Assembly (NCBI RefSeq): GCF_900142135.1
Contig: NZ_FQZU01000020.1
Span: forward strand, 1 to 64,000
Direction: 5' to 3'
DNA: 64,000 nt
Origin: Desulfatibacillum alkenivorans DSM 16219
Lineage (GTDB): Bacteria > Desulfobacterota > Desulfobacteria > Desulfobacterales > Desulfatibacillaceae
Shown: positions 8,433 through 15,930 of the stretch, piece after piece
How the letters are laid out: each line of letters begins with the position of its first letter
Position numbering within the stretch: the stretch's first letter is position 1
Notes under the pieces: model-generated
The model's database searches: none
Seen by the model: only the letters and a program-made list of their open reading frames with translations
What the model was told of the DNA's origin: nothing
Position numbers and translations under genes: made by a program

Positions 8433-8508
8433 TTGCCTGCCGAACACTCTACTTTGTTTTGAATGCGCATGGCGCATCCCTTTGCAGGCGCGGGGGCCTG
8501 CAACTACA
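8433..8508 (+). repeat. direct repeat A (partner at 9014-9091)
   Basis: This unit shares with 9014-9091 the words TTGCCTGCC, ATGCGC..GGCGCAT, and CAGGCGCGGGGGCCTGC followed by AACTACA. It contains two small hairpins, ATGCGC/GCGCAT and GCAGGC/GCCTGC. Confidence 0.65.
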
Positions 8509-8607
8509 CATCATGGGCGGAGGCTTCTTTATACAGCCTACACGGCATCAAAATCCAGTGTAGCGGCGCCCCCCCTGTCCCACTATTACACCCATTCAGA
8601 TGGGCGG

Positions 8608-8634
8608 CCCAGGCAAGGCAGTTTCTTGCCTGGG
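8608..8634. repeat. 10-bp perfect stem-loop (CCCAGGCAAG type)
   Basis: CCCAGGCAAG (8608-8617), loop GCAGTTT, CTTGCCTGGG (8625-8634). It is a relative of the stem-loop at 8363-8389. Confidence 0.7.
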
Positions 8635-8710
8635 GCCGGCAGGCCGAAAGGCGCGGCCGGGACAGACAGAAGGAATTGAGGATGGTCGGCGGGCGGAAGG
8701 CATGGGTCAA

Positions 8711-8747
8711 GACCTCGTTCCCATGCTCCAGCGTGGGAATGCATATG
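8711..8747 (+). repeat. inverted repeat pair, arm 1 (arm 2 at 8924-8956)
   Basis: The words CTCGTTCCCATG and GTGGGAATGCATA form a small hairpin. The same words occur on the opposite strand at 8924-8956 (TATGCATTCCCAC, then CATGGGAACGAG). Confidence 0.6.
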
Positions 8748-8923
8748 GGAGTTGCTTAAGGTCCATCAGGCTGCCCATACAGAGTTGATATTTTATTCCC
8801 AGGCAGCATGAGTTTTTAGAATTCTTCTAAGTCTGCGGGCGAACAGTCTTGCTATACTCCTTGCTTTTTGGGTTTTGACGCATGCCTCCGAAGCCTTCAT
8901 CTTCAATGGTTGTGGATGCCGCA

Positions 8924-8956
8924 GTATGCATTCCCACGGGGACCATGGGAACGAGC
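8924..8956 (-). repeat. inverted repeat pair, arm 2
   Basis: On the minus strand this reads CTCGTTCCCATGG, then CCGTGGGAATGCATA, matching 8711-8747. The 175 bp between the arms holds no gene that I can support. Confidence 0.6.
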
Positions 8957-9013
8957 GCAATGGCACTGCATAGGCTACCCTGGACGGAGAGCCGTTGGGT
9001 AGCACTTTGCTCG

Positions 9014-9091
9014 ATTGCCTGCCCGAACGGATTACTTCGCTTGGGATGCGCGTGGCGCATACCAGACAGGCGCGGGGGCCTGCAACTACAA
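9014..9091 (+). repeat. direct repeat B (partner at 8433-8508)
   Basis: This is the second copy of the unit described for 8433-8508. The best-conserved part is the last 25 or so bases, with GGCGCGGGGGCCTGC then AACTACA. Confidence 0.65.
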
Positions 9092-9253
9092 ATCTTAAAC
9101 CAGCGATCTCCATTATTGAAGATGCAGCCGGATATGCATTGTAGATTCGCCCCTTGGGGCGCCTATTTCAAGCGCGCAGGGCGCGCTTTTGCAGGGCAAG
9201 CCCTGACGCTACATTGCTCTAAGAAAAAACGAGTTGTTCATGTACTTTCCGCC

Positions 9254-9304
9254 TTGACATCGAAACAATGTTTCGATATTTTGAAACGAACGAAACATTG
9301 TTTT
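9254..9304 (+). promoter_or_regulatory. promoter with operator palindrome filling the spacer
   Basis: TTGACA (9254-9259) and TATTTT (9277-9282) are separated by exactly 17 bp, and those 17 bp are the perfect palindrome TCGAAACAATGTTTCGA (one central base). A second, imperfect site with the same words (CGAAACATTGTTT, 9291-9303) lies just after the -10. A repressor bound here would block RNA polymerase at the maoC-acs operon. The regulator is unknown; a TetR-type protein is plausible from the operator form. Confidence 0.8.
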
Positions 9305-9319
9305 TTATAGCGAGGAGCC

Positions 9320-10201
9320 ATGCAACTTTCATCCAAGTACACGGGAACAAAACTGAAGCCCTATAAAACCGCCATCACTCAGCGTCAGACGACCAACTAC
9401 GCCGCCGCCCTGGGGGACGCCCTGCCCTGCTATCTGGACGATTCCAGGGAGGGCGGAGTCATCGCCCATCCGGTGTTTCCGGTGGCGGTCACCTGGCCTT
9501 TGTGCACCAACATGGGGGGAGACCTGGAAGCCACGGACTTCCCCAAGGAGGCGCTCCTGATGCAAGTGCATCACACCGAGCACATTCGGCTGCACAAGCC
9601 TATAACTCCGGGCCTGGATTTGACCATTTACGGCGTGGTGGCCGCCATGCTGCCCCACAGGGCGGGAACCAGGATCATTATGCGCTATGAGGCGGTGGAC
9701 GCAGAGGGCGAGCCCGTGTTCACGGAGCATATCGGCGGCATGCTGCGGGGCGTGGAATGCGAGGATCAGGGCGCCAGCCTGGAAGGCGTTCCAAAGGATT
9801 TTGACGGTCCAAAGGAGCAGGCGCCCCTTCAAACCGGCGAGGTCTTTGCAAGCGAGGTGCTGCCGTATATCTACGACGGGTGCAGCGACATTGTCTTTCC
9901 CATTCACACATCGCCTGCATTTGCTGCCAGCGTGGGCCTGCCCGGGATTATCGTCCAGGGGACGGCGACTCTGGCATTGTCCATCAGCAAATTACTGGAG
10001 ATGGACGGGGAGGCCTGGCCGGAAGAGGTCCTGGAGATCGGCTGCCGATTTTCCGGGATGGTTCTCCCGGGATCTACAATAACCGTGCGGCTCCTGGACA
10101 AAAAGGCCGCTGACAATGGAATGAATTATTATTTTGACGTCCTGGGGGAGGCCGGAAAGCCGGCGCTTCGCAACGGGTTGATGGTTTGCAAAAACCAATG
10201 A
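9320..10201 (+). CDS. MaoC-like hot-dog fold dehydratase/hydratase-type protein
   Basis: A 293-residue protein resembling double hot-dog MaoC-type enoyl-CoA hydratases. GAGGAG precedes ATG 9320. The C-terminal half has YIYDGCSDIVFPIHTSPAFA followed by GLPGIIVQGTA, which corresponds to the MaoC hydratase motif with its Asp and His. The usual Asp-x-Asn-Pro spacing is changed, so activity on a standard substrate is uncertain. It is followed 16 bp later by an acyl-CoA synthetase, which suggests that both act on the same acyl-CoA. The operon is under the palindromic operator at 9254-9304. Confidence 0.7.
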   Translation: MQLSSKYTGTKLKPYKTAITQRQTTNYAAALGDALPCYLDDSREGGVIAHPVFPVAVTWPLCTNMGGDLEATDFPKEALLMQVHHTEHIRLHKPITPGLDLTIYGVVAAMLPHRAGTRIIMRYEAVDAEGEPVFTEHIGGMLRGVECEDQGASLEGVPKDFDGPKEQAPLQTGEVFASEVLPYIYDGCSDIVFPIHTSPAFAASVGLPGIIVQGTATLALSISKLLEMDGEAWPEEVLEIGCRFSGMVLPGSTITVRLLDKKAADNGMNYYFDVLGEAGKPALRNGLMVCKNQ

Positions 10202-10217
10202 CAAAGGGGGATGAGCC

Positions 10218-11921
10218 ATGAGCGAAAATTTTATCCGTTTGCCGCTTCTCAATGACTATGTGGATCACTGGGCCGCAAAAAAGCCCGAAGCCGAGGTGAT
10301 GATCCAGCACGAGACGGGCCGAAAAGTCACTTACGCCCAATTCAAGGAGCTGTCTGACGCTTTGGCTCTGCAATTGCTGGCCATGGGTGTGAAGGCCGGA
10401 GACCGTGTGGCCGCCATGATGCTTCTGAGTCCGGAGCATATGGCCCTGATGTACGCCTGCTCGCGCATCGGCGCCATTTGCGCGCCTTTGGACGTGCGTT
10501 TGCAGGATCAGGAAGTGGTGCGGGACCTTGGCAAAATCGATCCCTGCATATTTTTCATCCTGGGCAAGACCCCGTTGCGGGACTTCACCACGGCCGCCAA
10601 GGCCGCCCTGGACAATTGCCCTTCCATCAACCATCTGGTGCAGGTCCCGCTCGGCTTTGGGGACGACGAGATTATGGAAGGCGCCAAAACCCTGCCCCAG
10701 TTGCTGGATCCCGAAGCCGTCGCGGCCCTGGTGGAGGCGAACAAGCAAACCCTGGCCCTGGAAGAGGCGTGGCAGGCGGTCACTCCGTTGACGCCCACCC
10801 TCATCATATTCACCACGGGCACCACGGGAGCGCCCAAGCCGGCCTTGCTCACCCATGAGTGCATCATCGTGCAGAACGAAGTGCTGGCCCGGGGCGTCAA
10901 TTGTTCTTTGGACGATGACAACCGCATTTTGATCAATCTGCCCCCCAGCCATGTGGCCTGCGTGACGGAATGCTTCATGACCATCCTGGCCTTGGGCGGC
11001 TGCGCGGTCTGCCTCATGATTTTCGATCCCAAGACCACCCTGGACGCTGTCCAGGCCCATAAAGTGAATTTCATGGGCATGATTCCCACTCAGTTCCGTA
11101 TGGTCTGGGCGGTTCCGGGATACGACGATTACGACCTCTCCAGCCTGAAACGGGTGGTGTACGCGGGCGCTGCGGCGGACCTGCCTTTCTTGCAAAGACT
11201 GGCGCAAATGGCGCCGGATTTTTACACGGGCATCGGCATGACGGAAAACGCCGGATTCGCCACCATGACGCCCAAGGGCATATCCCCTGAGGAAATGGCG
11301 GGACAGGTGGGTCAGGCCTTTCCGGACCTTGCCGAGGTGAGCATTCGCAAGTCCATGAACGAGGACGGAACGGCCGGGGAGGCTCTTCCCGACGGCGAAA
11401 TGGGTGAAATCTGCTACCATCCGCCCATTGTTTTTGCGGGATACTACAACATGCCGGAAGAAACCGCTAAGACGGTCTCCAGGGAAGGCATTTTGTACAC
11501 GGGCGACCTGGGATTCTTCCAGGACAAGGGATCATACCGGGCCTTGTGCCTGGCCGGCCGGAAGAAGTTCATCGTCAAGCAAAAGGGATACAACGTATTT
11601 CCCGACGAGGTGGAGGACCACATCGCCCGACTGGACAAGGTGGCCGCGGCCCAGGTGGTGGGCGCGCCCCACGAAATGTTTGACGAGGGGTTGCTGGCCT
11701 TTGTCCAGCCCAAGCCGGGGACGGATCTTGTTGCGGAAGAGGTCATGGAGCATTGCAAGGGAATCGCTTCGTATAAACGGCCCCAGCACGTGGTCATCTG
11801 GCCTGAGGACGAGCCCTTTCCCATCACCCGCACCGCCAAGGTAGATAAAATGGCCTTGAAGGCCAACGCCCTGGAAGTGATCAAAGATCTTCGCGCTCAG
11901 GGCGGATGGGACAAGGCCTGA
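10218..11921 (+). CDS. AMP-forming acyl-CoA synthetase
   Basis: A 567-residue member of the adenylate-forming superfamily that activates a carboxylic acid with ATP and CoA. The phosphate-binding motif is TTGTTGAPKPALLTHE near residue 196. GMTENAGFAT near 342, YTGDLGFF near 424 and KGYNVFPDEVED near 458 match the usual core motifs. The catalytic lysine near the C-terminus is probably in RTAKVDKMAL near 540. AAAGGGGG precedes ATG 10218. The acid substrate cannot be named from the sequence; the MaoC-like partner suggests a fatty or aromatic acid. Confidence 0.85.
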   Translation: MSENFIRLPLLNDYVDHWAAKKPEAEVMIQHETGRKVTYAQFKELSDALALQLLAMGVKAGDRVAAMMLLSPEHMALMYACSRIGAICAPLDVRLQDQEVVRDLGKIDPCIFFILGKTPLRDFTTAAKAALDNCPSINHLVQVPLGFGDDEIMEGAKTLPQLLDPEAVAALVEANKQTLALEEAWQAVTPLTPTLIIFTTGTTGAPKPALLTHECIIVQNEVLARGVNCSLDDDNRILINLPPSHVACVTECFMTILALGGCAVCLMIFDPKTTLDAVQAHKVNFMGMIPTQFRMVWAVPGYDDYDLSSLKRVVYAGAAADLPFLQRLAQMAPDFYTGIGMTENAGFATMTPKGISPEEMAGQVGQAFPDLAEVSIRKSMNEDGTAGEALPDGEMGEICYHPPIVFAGYYNMPEETAKTVSREGILYTGDLGFFQDKGSYRALCLAGRKKFIVKQKGYNVFPDEVEDHIARLDKVAAAQVVGAPHEMFDEGLLAFVQPKPGTDLVAEEVMEHCKGIASYKRPQHVVIWPEDEPFPITRTAKVDKMALKANALEVIKDLRAQGGWDKA

Positions 11922-11944
11922 TTCTCTCAATTACAGCGGATTGA

Positions 11945-11977
11945 AGCCCGGCGGAATTTCCGCCGGGCCTTTTTTTA
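11945..11977. terminator. intrinsic terminator between convergent genes
   Basis: AGCCCGGCGGAA pairs with TTCCGCCGGGCT, followed by TTTTTTT. The plus-strand T-run serves the acyl-CoA synthetase gene. The stop codon of the convergent beta-helix gene lies in its tail. Confidence 0.85.
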
Positions 11978-13963
11978 TTGCAGGCTTTGCAGCACATAAA
12001 GAGCTTCCGTAAGAGAGACGGCGCCGTCTCCGTCTACGTCCGCGTAGCGTTCTTTAGCGGCATACGGCTTATTCACAAGATCCTGGACGGCGAGGACGGC
12101 GTCCTCCATGGAAAGCATGCCGTCTGCGTTGACGTCCCCGGATTTTCTGGCTGCGGAGGTTTCCCCCAGATCCATCCTGCCGTTATGGTTGGCGTCCTCG
12201 GCGCCGTCGTCCACGCCGTCTCCATCGGAATCCTGAACCAGGGGATTGGTGGCGGTTTCCGGGTCCATGTCCGGCTGAAAAAACGCCAAGTCCGTGGAGG
12301 CTTCCACATCGTCCAGGGTGAGCCCCAATTCCGTACCGTCCTGGACGCCGTCATTGTCCGAATCCGGGTTATGGGGGTCTGTCTCGCCCGGATCGATCTC
12401 TCCGTCCCTGTCCTTGTCTTCATCTTTGTCAAAAAGGCCGTCATTGTCTGAGTCGGCAAAAACAAAGGTCGCCGTGATGGTTTTCTCCAAGCCAATGGAA
12501 GGAATGTAGCAGGACGCTTCGTTTGATCCGTCTCCCGTCAGGACTCCGTTCTGAGCCTGGCCTTTGTCCCAGAATGCGACGCAATACGGGTCGGCTGAAG
12601 CCGTTGCGGTGACAACGCCTGAGGGAAACACGCCGGCGGTGGAATTGGAGTCGGGATAGGAAAAGGATATTCCGGCGGGATTGGTGGAAAGGCTTCCCGA
12701 GCCCGCACCGGCCGCCTTGACAACAAGCTGGTTTCCGAACTCATAGGCGCCCATGTCCGCACCGCTCCCCAGGGTGCGGGCGTACCCCTGGCCGCGCTGG
12801 TCCCAGGCCAGGGACAGCTCATTGAAACCCGCGTCAATGGCCGGGCTGGAGGAAAGCAGGGCGTGCGTCATAGTGGGGCCGCCGTTTTCGGCCAGGGCGG
12901 CCAGTTCCGGTGCATGGCCCACAATATTTCCGTTCACGCCGTCCGTGACCGTGTAGGTGTCCACGCTTTCCACCAGAGAATGGGAAAGCGTAACCGGATA
13001 GGTCTGGATATCGCCTGTCACCCAATGGATGTCAACGCCCTCGTTGTCGGCGATAATCGTGCTGGTGATTGCGCAGGAGGAACTGAGGTTGGATATGGCG
13101 CCTACGCCCTGGCCTCCCGCAGTTATGGTCGAGTTGTAAATTTGGATTTCGCTGAAATGGTTTCGCAGTGCGCTGGCAAAAACGTTATTGGAATTGCTGT
13201 TGCCCGATAGTGTGGAATTGATGATTTTGGTTGTGGAGGCGTAGCTTCTCACCGCCCCGCCTCCGCCGCCGCTTTGATTGCCCTGCAACAGGGAATTGGT
13301 CAATATCAGGTTGGAACTGCCCGCGTATATCCCCCCGCCTCCGTTCGCCGTATTTCCGGTGAATGTGCATTGGTTGACGGTATAGGTGCATTGGTTGGAC
13401 AAAGCCATGCCCCCGCCGTTGGAGGAGCCCAGGGCGTGATTATTGGAAAACAGGGAGTTGGAGACGGCGCCAACGCCGTAGTAGACATGCAGTCCGCCGC
13501 CGTCCAGGGAGGACTGGTTTCCGGAAAAGGTGCAGTCCTCCACCGTAAGGCGCTCCATACAATACACCCCGGCGCCGTAATCGGCGCTGCCGTTGATGAT
13601 CTGCAAGCCCTTCAGGCTGACGCTGACAAAATGGGTTTCCGTGCTGTAGGAGATGTAAAGCACCCTGGAGGCGTTGTTCCCGTCCAGGGTCACTCGCCCG
13701 TCTCCGTCAATGGTCAAGGCTTTGTCAATGGACAGCTGGCCGCTGCTTAAAAGAATAACGCCGGTTTGAGCGTCCGGAAAGGCGGCGGCGTCAAAGGTGA
13801 TCACATCGCCGGAGGCGGCGTCGGCAATGGCCTGCCGCAAGGACCCCGCCCCGGAGTCGTTGGCGTTAGTTACCGTGATTGTGGCGGCATAACCATTTAC
13901 GGCGCAAAGAAAAAGGATGCCTGGCAGCAACATGATGAGAAAAAGTCGTCCGAACCGTTTCAT
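11975..13963 (-). CDS. secreted beta-helix protein with calcium-binding repeats and a dockerin-like C-terminus
   Basis: A 662-residue exported protein. I choose the ATG at 13963, preceded by AGGAGA; an upstream in-frame ATG lacks a ribosome site. Residues 1-26 are a signal peptide (RLFLIMLLPGILFLCAVNGYA). About residues 60-420 are Gly/Asn/Ser-rich right-handed beta-helix repeats (LTVEDCTFSGN, YTVNQCTFTGN, LILTNSLLQGN, KIINSTLSGN). The segment ending LGSGADMGAYE resembles the close of choice-of-anchor Q proteins. DSDNDGLFDKDED, DSDNDGVQDG and DSDGDGVDDG are thrombospondin type 3-like calcium sites. GDVNADGMLSMEDAV and ADVDGDGAVSLTEAL form a dockerin-type pair of calcium loops. It may bind a surface polymer or cohesin; no partner is visible nearby. 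Confidence 0.8.
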   Translation of the reverse strand: MKRFGRLFLIMLLPGILFLCAVNGYAATITVTNANDSGAGSLRQAIADAASGDVITFDAAAFPDAQTGVILLSSGQLSIDKALTIDGDGRVTLDGNNASRVLYISYSTETHFVSVSLKGLQIINGSADYGAGVYCMERLTVEDCTFSGNQSSLDGGGLHVYYGVGAVSNSLFSNNHALGSSNGGGMALSNQCTYTVNQCTFTGNTANGGGGIYAGSSNLILTNSLLQGNQSGGGGGAVRSYASTTKIINSTLSGNSNSNNVFASALRNHFSEIQIYNSTITAGGQGVGAISNLSSSCAITSTIIADNEGVDIHWVTGDIQTYPVTLSHSLVESVDTYTVTDGVNGNIVGHAPELAALAENGGPTMTHALLSSSPAIDAGFNELSLAWDQRGQGYARTLGSGADMGAYEFGNQLVVKAAGAGSGSLSTNPAGISFSYPDSNSTAGVFPSGVVTATASADPYCVAFWDKGQAQNGVLTGDGSNEASCYIPSIGLEKTITATFVFADSDNDGLFDKDEDKDRDGEIDPGETDPHNPDSDNDGVQDGTELGLTLDDVEASTDLAFFQPDMDPETATNPLVQDSDGDGVDDGAEDANHNGRMDLGETSAARKSGDVNADGMLSMEDAVLAVQDLVNKPYAAKERYADVDGDGAVSLTEALYVLQSLQ

Positions 13964-14252
13964 GTAATCTCCTGTCCTGGGGTGATAATGAAGTTTATAA
14001 AACAGCATGCGAATTTTAGGCCAAAATGCTTTGTTAATCTTGGATTGCGGCCTGACCTGTCCTCTATCCGGTTTTGAGGCTGGAATCCGGCCCCGGGTAA
14101 AAAACACATCTCAGTAAGGTGGACACCATCCCAAAATCATGGTAGCTCATTCTTATACAGTTCCCCATCTTTTCGGACCGTCCGGTCCGAGTCGGGACAT
14201 GCCGCAGACAGCCCTTTTGGATAGCCGGGAGACAAAACCAAGGAGGCGGAAC

Positions 14253-15203
14253 ATGGCGGTTCAGTTAAATGAAGTGGATAAAGTCGTTATAACCACCCTG
14301 GAAGACAACTTTGTGGATCTGTTGTCCATGGACAACAGCGAAGTCGTCAGCAGAGCCATGCCCATCAAGGGGACGGTTTTTTCCAATTCCGTGCTGGCGG
14401 AACACGGATTTGCATCCGTGGTGAACACGTTCCGGGGGGAGGAAAAGAGCTCCGTGCTCTTTGACTTTGGACTGAGCGAAGACGTGGCGGCCAGAAACGC
14501 CCAGGCCGTCAATTGCGACCTCTCTGGTATACAGGTCGCTTGTCTCTCCCACGGGCATATGGACCATTTCGGCGGCATGAGAGCCATGGCCGGGCTGATC
14601 GGCGACAAAGGCCTGGACCTGGTGCTTCATCCCGAGGCCTTTCAGACCAGCCGGTTTGTCATGCCCATGCCGGAACTCAAGATCACCTTGCCGGTGCTCA
14701 CCAGGGACTATGTAAAGGACTCCGGGTTCAATGCGGTGGAAAGCGCCGGCCCCATGTCTTTGGTTTCCGGCGACGTGCTTTTTCTGGGCCAGGTTCCCAG
14801 GGTGACGGATTTTGAAAAAGGCTCCCCCATGTATTACGAAAAAAATGGGGAGGACCTGCTGGATCCTCTGGAAGACGATACGGCCCTGGTCATGAACCTC
14901 AAAGGCAAAGGCCTGGTGGTTCTGACCGGTTGCGCCCACTCCGGGGTGATCAACACGGTCAAACACGCCATAGACGTAACCGGCGTGAGCAAGGTGCATT
15001 GCGTCATGGGCGGATTTCATCTTTCCGGCCCGGCCGGAGCGCCGTTGATCGATCCCACCATCCAGGCCATGAAGGAGTTCAGCCCGGATTACGTGATCCC
15101 GACCCATTGCACGGGCAGGAACGCGGCCATGGCTTTTGAAAAGGAAATGCCCCAGGCATATATTACCAACATGGCAGGCACCGTGCTGACTTTTTCGGCG
15201 TAA
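14253..15203 (+). CDS. MBL-fold metallohydrolase (COG1237-like)
   Basis: A 316-residue metallo-beta-lactamase-fold protein. I choose ATG 14253 because AGGAGG lies 6 nt upstream. The metal motif SHGHMDHFGG is near residue 104 and GCAHSGVINT near 228. This layout matches the family annotated as 7,8-dihydropterin-6-yl-methyl-4-(beta-D-ribofuranosyl)aminobenzene-5'-phosphate synthases, although many bacterial members have no tested substrate. It is flanked by a REP-like inverted repeat directly downstream and is probably transcribed alone. Confidence 0.75.
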   Translation: MAVQLNEVDKVVITTLEDNFVDLLSMDNSEVVSRAMPIKGTVFSNSVLAEHGFASVVNTFRGEEKSSVLFDFGLSEDVAARNAQAVNCDLSGIQVACLSHGHMDHFGGMRAMAGLIGDKGLDLVLHPEAFQTSRFVMPMPELKITLPVLTRDYVKDSGFNAVESAGPMSLVSGDVLFLGQVPRVTDFEKGSPMYYEKNGEDLLDPLEDDTALVMNLKGKGLVVLTGCAHSGVINTVKHAIDVTGVSKVHCVMGGFHLSGPAGAPLIDPTIQAMKEFSPDYVIPTHCTGRNAAMAFEKEMPQAYITNMAGTVLTFSA

Positions 15204-15209
15204 CGCAAT

Positions 15210-15279
15210 GGGGTCAAGTCTACGTTTGACGTTTGAGCGCTTATTCGAAGTCTCAAACGTCAAACGTAGACTTGACCCC
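15210..15279. repeat. REP-like element: perfect 28-bp inverted repeat
   Basis: The arm at 15210-15237 begins GGGGTCAAGTCTACG and is repeated perfectly in inverse at 15252-15279, with a 14-bp loop between. A 27/28 match to a single arm occurs at 39268-39295. Such arms resemble REP sequences mobilised by Y1-type (RAYT) transposases; no such transposase is in the window. Confidence 0.85.
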
Positions 15280-15311
15280 CTACCTAACGGAAGGAATGAA
15301 TATACTAAACA

Positions 15312-15848
15312 ATGAGCGGCCCGACCCAGATTAACGTCCGATACGATCCCGCGGAAGACCGGTTGTTGCTCCGCATGAATGCATCCACGCCCGAAGGGGC
15401 GGCGGAATACCGCCTGTGGCTTACCCGCCGTTTTGTCCAGCTAATGTGGCAAGGGCTGGAAAAAGCCATGAAGGCGGATCAGGAGTTCGACCCGGCGGTA
15501 CAGCCTTCCCAACAGGAGGCTGTACGCCAGTTCAAAGAGGAAGCGGCGCTGTCATCTGCGGATTTCTCCACGCCGTACCGGAACGAGGAAAAAACGGTCA
15601 TGCCTTTGGGCGAAAACCCGGTCCTGATAACCAAAATGCAGATCAAGAGGGCTGAGGACGGGAAAAAGGTCCTGATTATGCAAGGCGAGGAAGGCCCGGC
15701 GGTCACTTTGGCTTTGGCGGAGAACATGCTTCATTCAGTGCGCAAGCTCATCGCCGACGCGGCGGACCGGGCTGGCTGGGGCTTGTCCCTCAAGCTGCTC
15801 TCCCAGGCGGACGTCACGCCCCCCGCAGAACCGCGCATGATGAATTAG
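15312..15848 (+). CDS. conserved hypothetical protein
   Basis: A 178-residue soluble protein that I do not assign to a function. It opens with QINVRYDPAEDRLLLRMN, followed by EYRLWLTRRFVQLMW, and has an acidic and hydrophilic middle. The N-terminus looks like a short beta-sheet unit followed by a helix. No signal peptide, membrane segment or metal motif is visible. It stands alone between the REP-like element and a hairpin at 15857-15888. Similar short proteins exist in other proteobacteria, from memory of the opening motif only. Confidence 0.6.
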   Translation: MSGPTQINVRYDPAEDRLLLRMNASTPEGAAEYRLWLTRRFVQLMWQGLEKAMKADQEFDPAVQPSQQEAVRQFKEEAALSSADFSTPYRNEEKTVMPLGENPVLITKMQIKRAEDGKKVLIMQGEEGPAVTLALAENMLHSVRKLIADAADRAGWGLSLKLLSQADVTPPAEPRMMN

Positions 15849-15856
15849 ACGCATTG

Positions 15857-15888
15857 AAGAGGGGAAAGGCTTTGGGCCTTCCCCTCTA
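15857..15888. terminator. stem-loop between convergent genes
   Basis: AGAGGGGAAAGGC pairs with GCCTTCCCCTCT, with one bulged A. No strong T-run follows, so it is a weak or factor-assisted terminator for the 178-residue protein gene and perhaps for the convergent gene. Confidence 0.55.
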
Positions 15889-15930
15889 TAGCCGTTAAGA
15901 CGCACAACGTCTTCCAACCCGCCAGCTTGT

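Larger units (their letters stand above)
8156..9253. repeat. gene-free patchwork of short palindromic repeats
   Basis: I find no credible gene in this 1.1-kb stretch; its open frames have no family features, ribosome sites or coding bias. It is made of several short repeats listed separately: a dispersed repeat (8217-8270), two related stem-loops (8363-8389 and 8608-8634), a direct repeat pair (8433-8508 and 9014-9091) and an inverted pair (8711-8747 and 8924-8956). It sits between two operons and may be a landing zone for REP-like elements. Confidence 0.6.

Noticed and set aside
8413-8788. several open frames in the repeat patchwork
   Set aside because: They share no motifs with known proteins, have no ribosome sites and lie on repeats on both strands.
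15210-15279. 28-bp inverted repeat read as a terminator
   Set aside because: The arms recur elsewhere as a solo copy (39268-39295), and no T-run follows. It fits a repeat element better.
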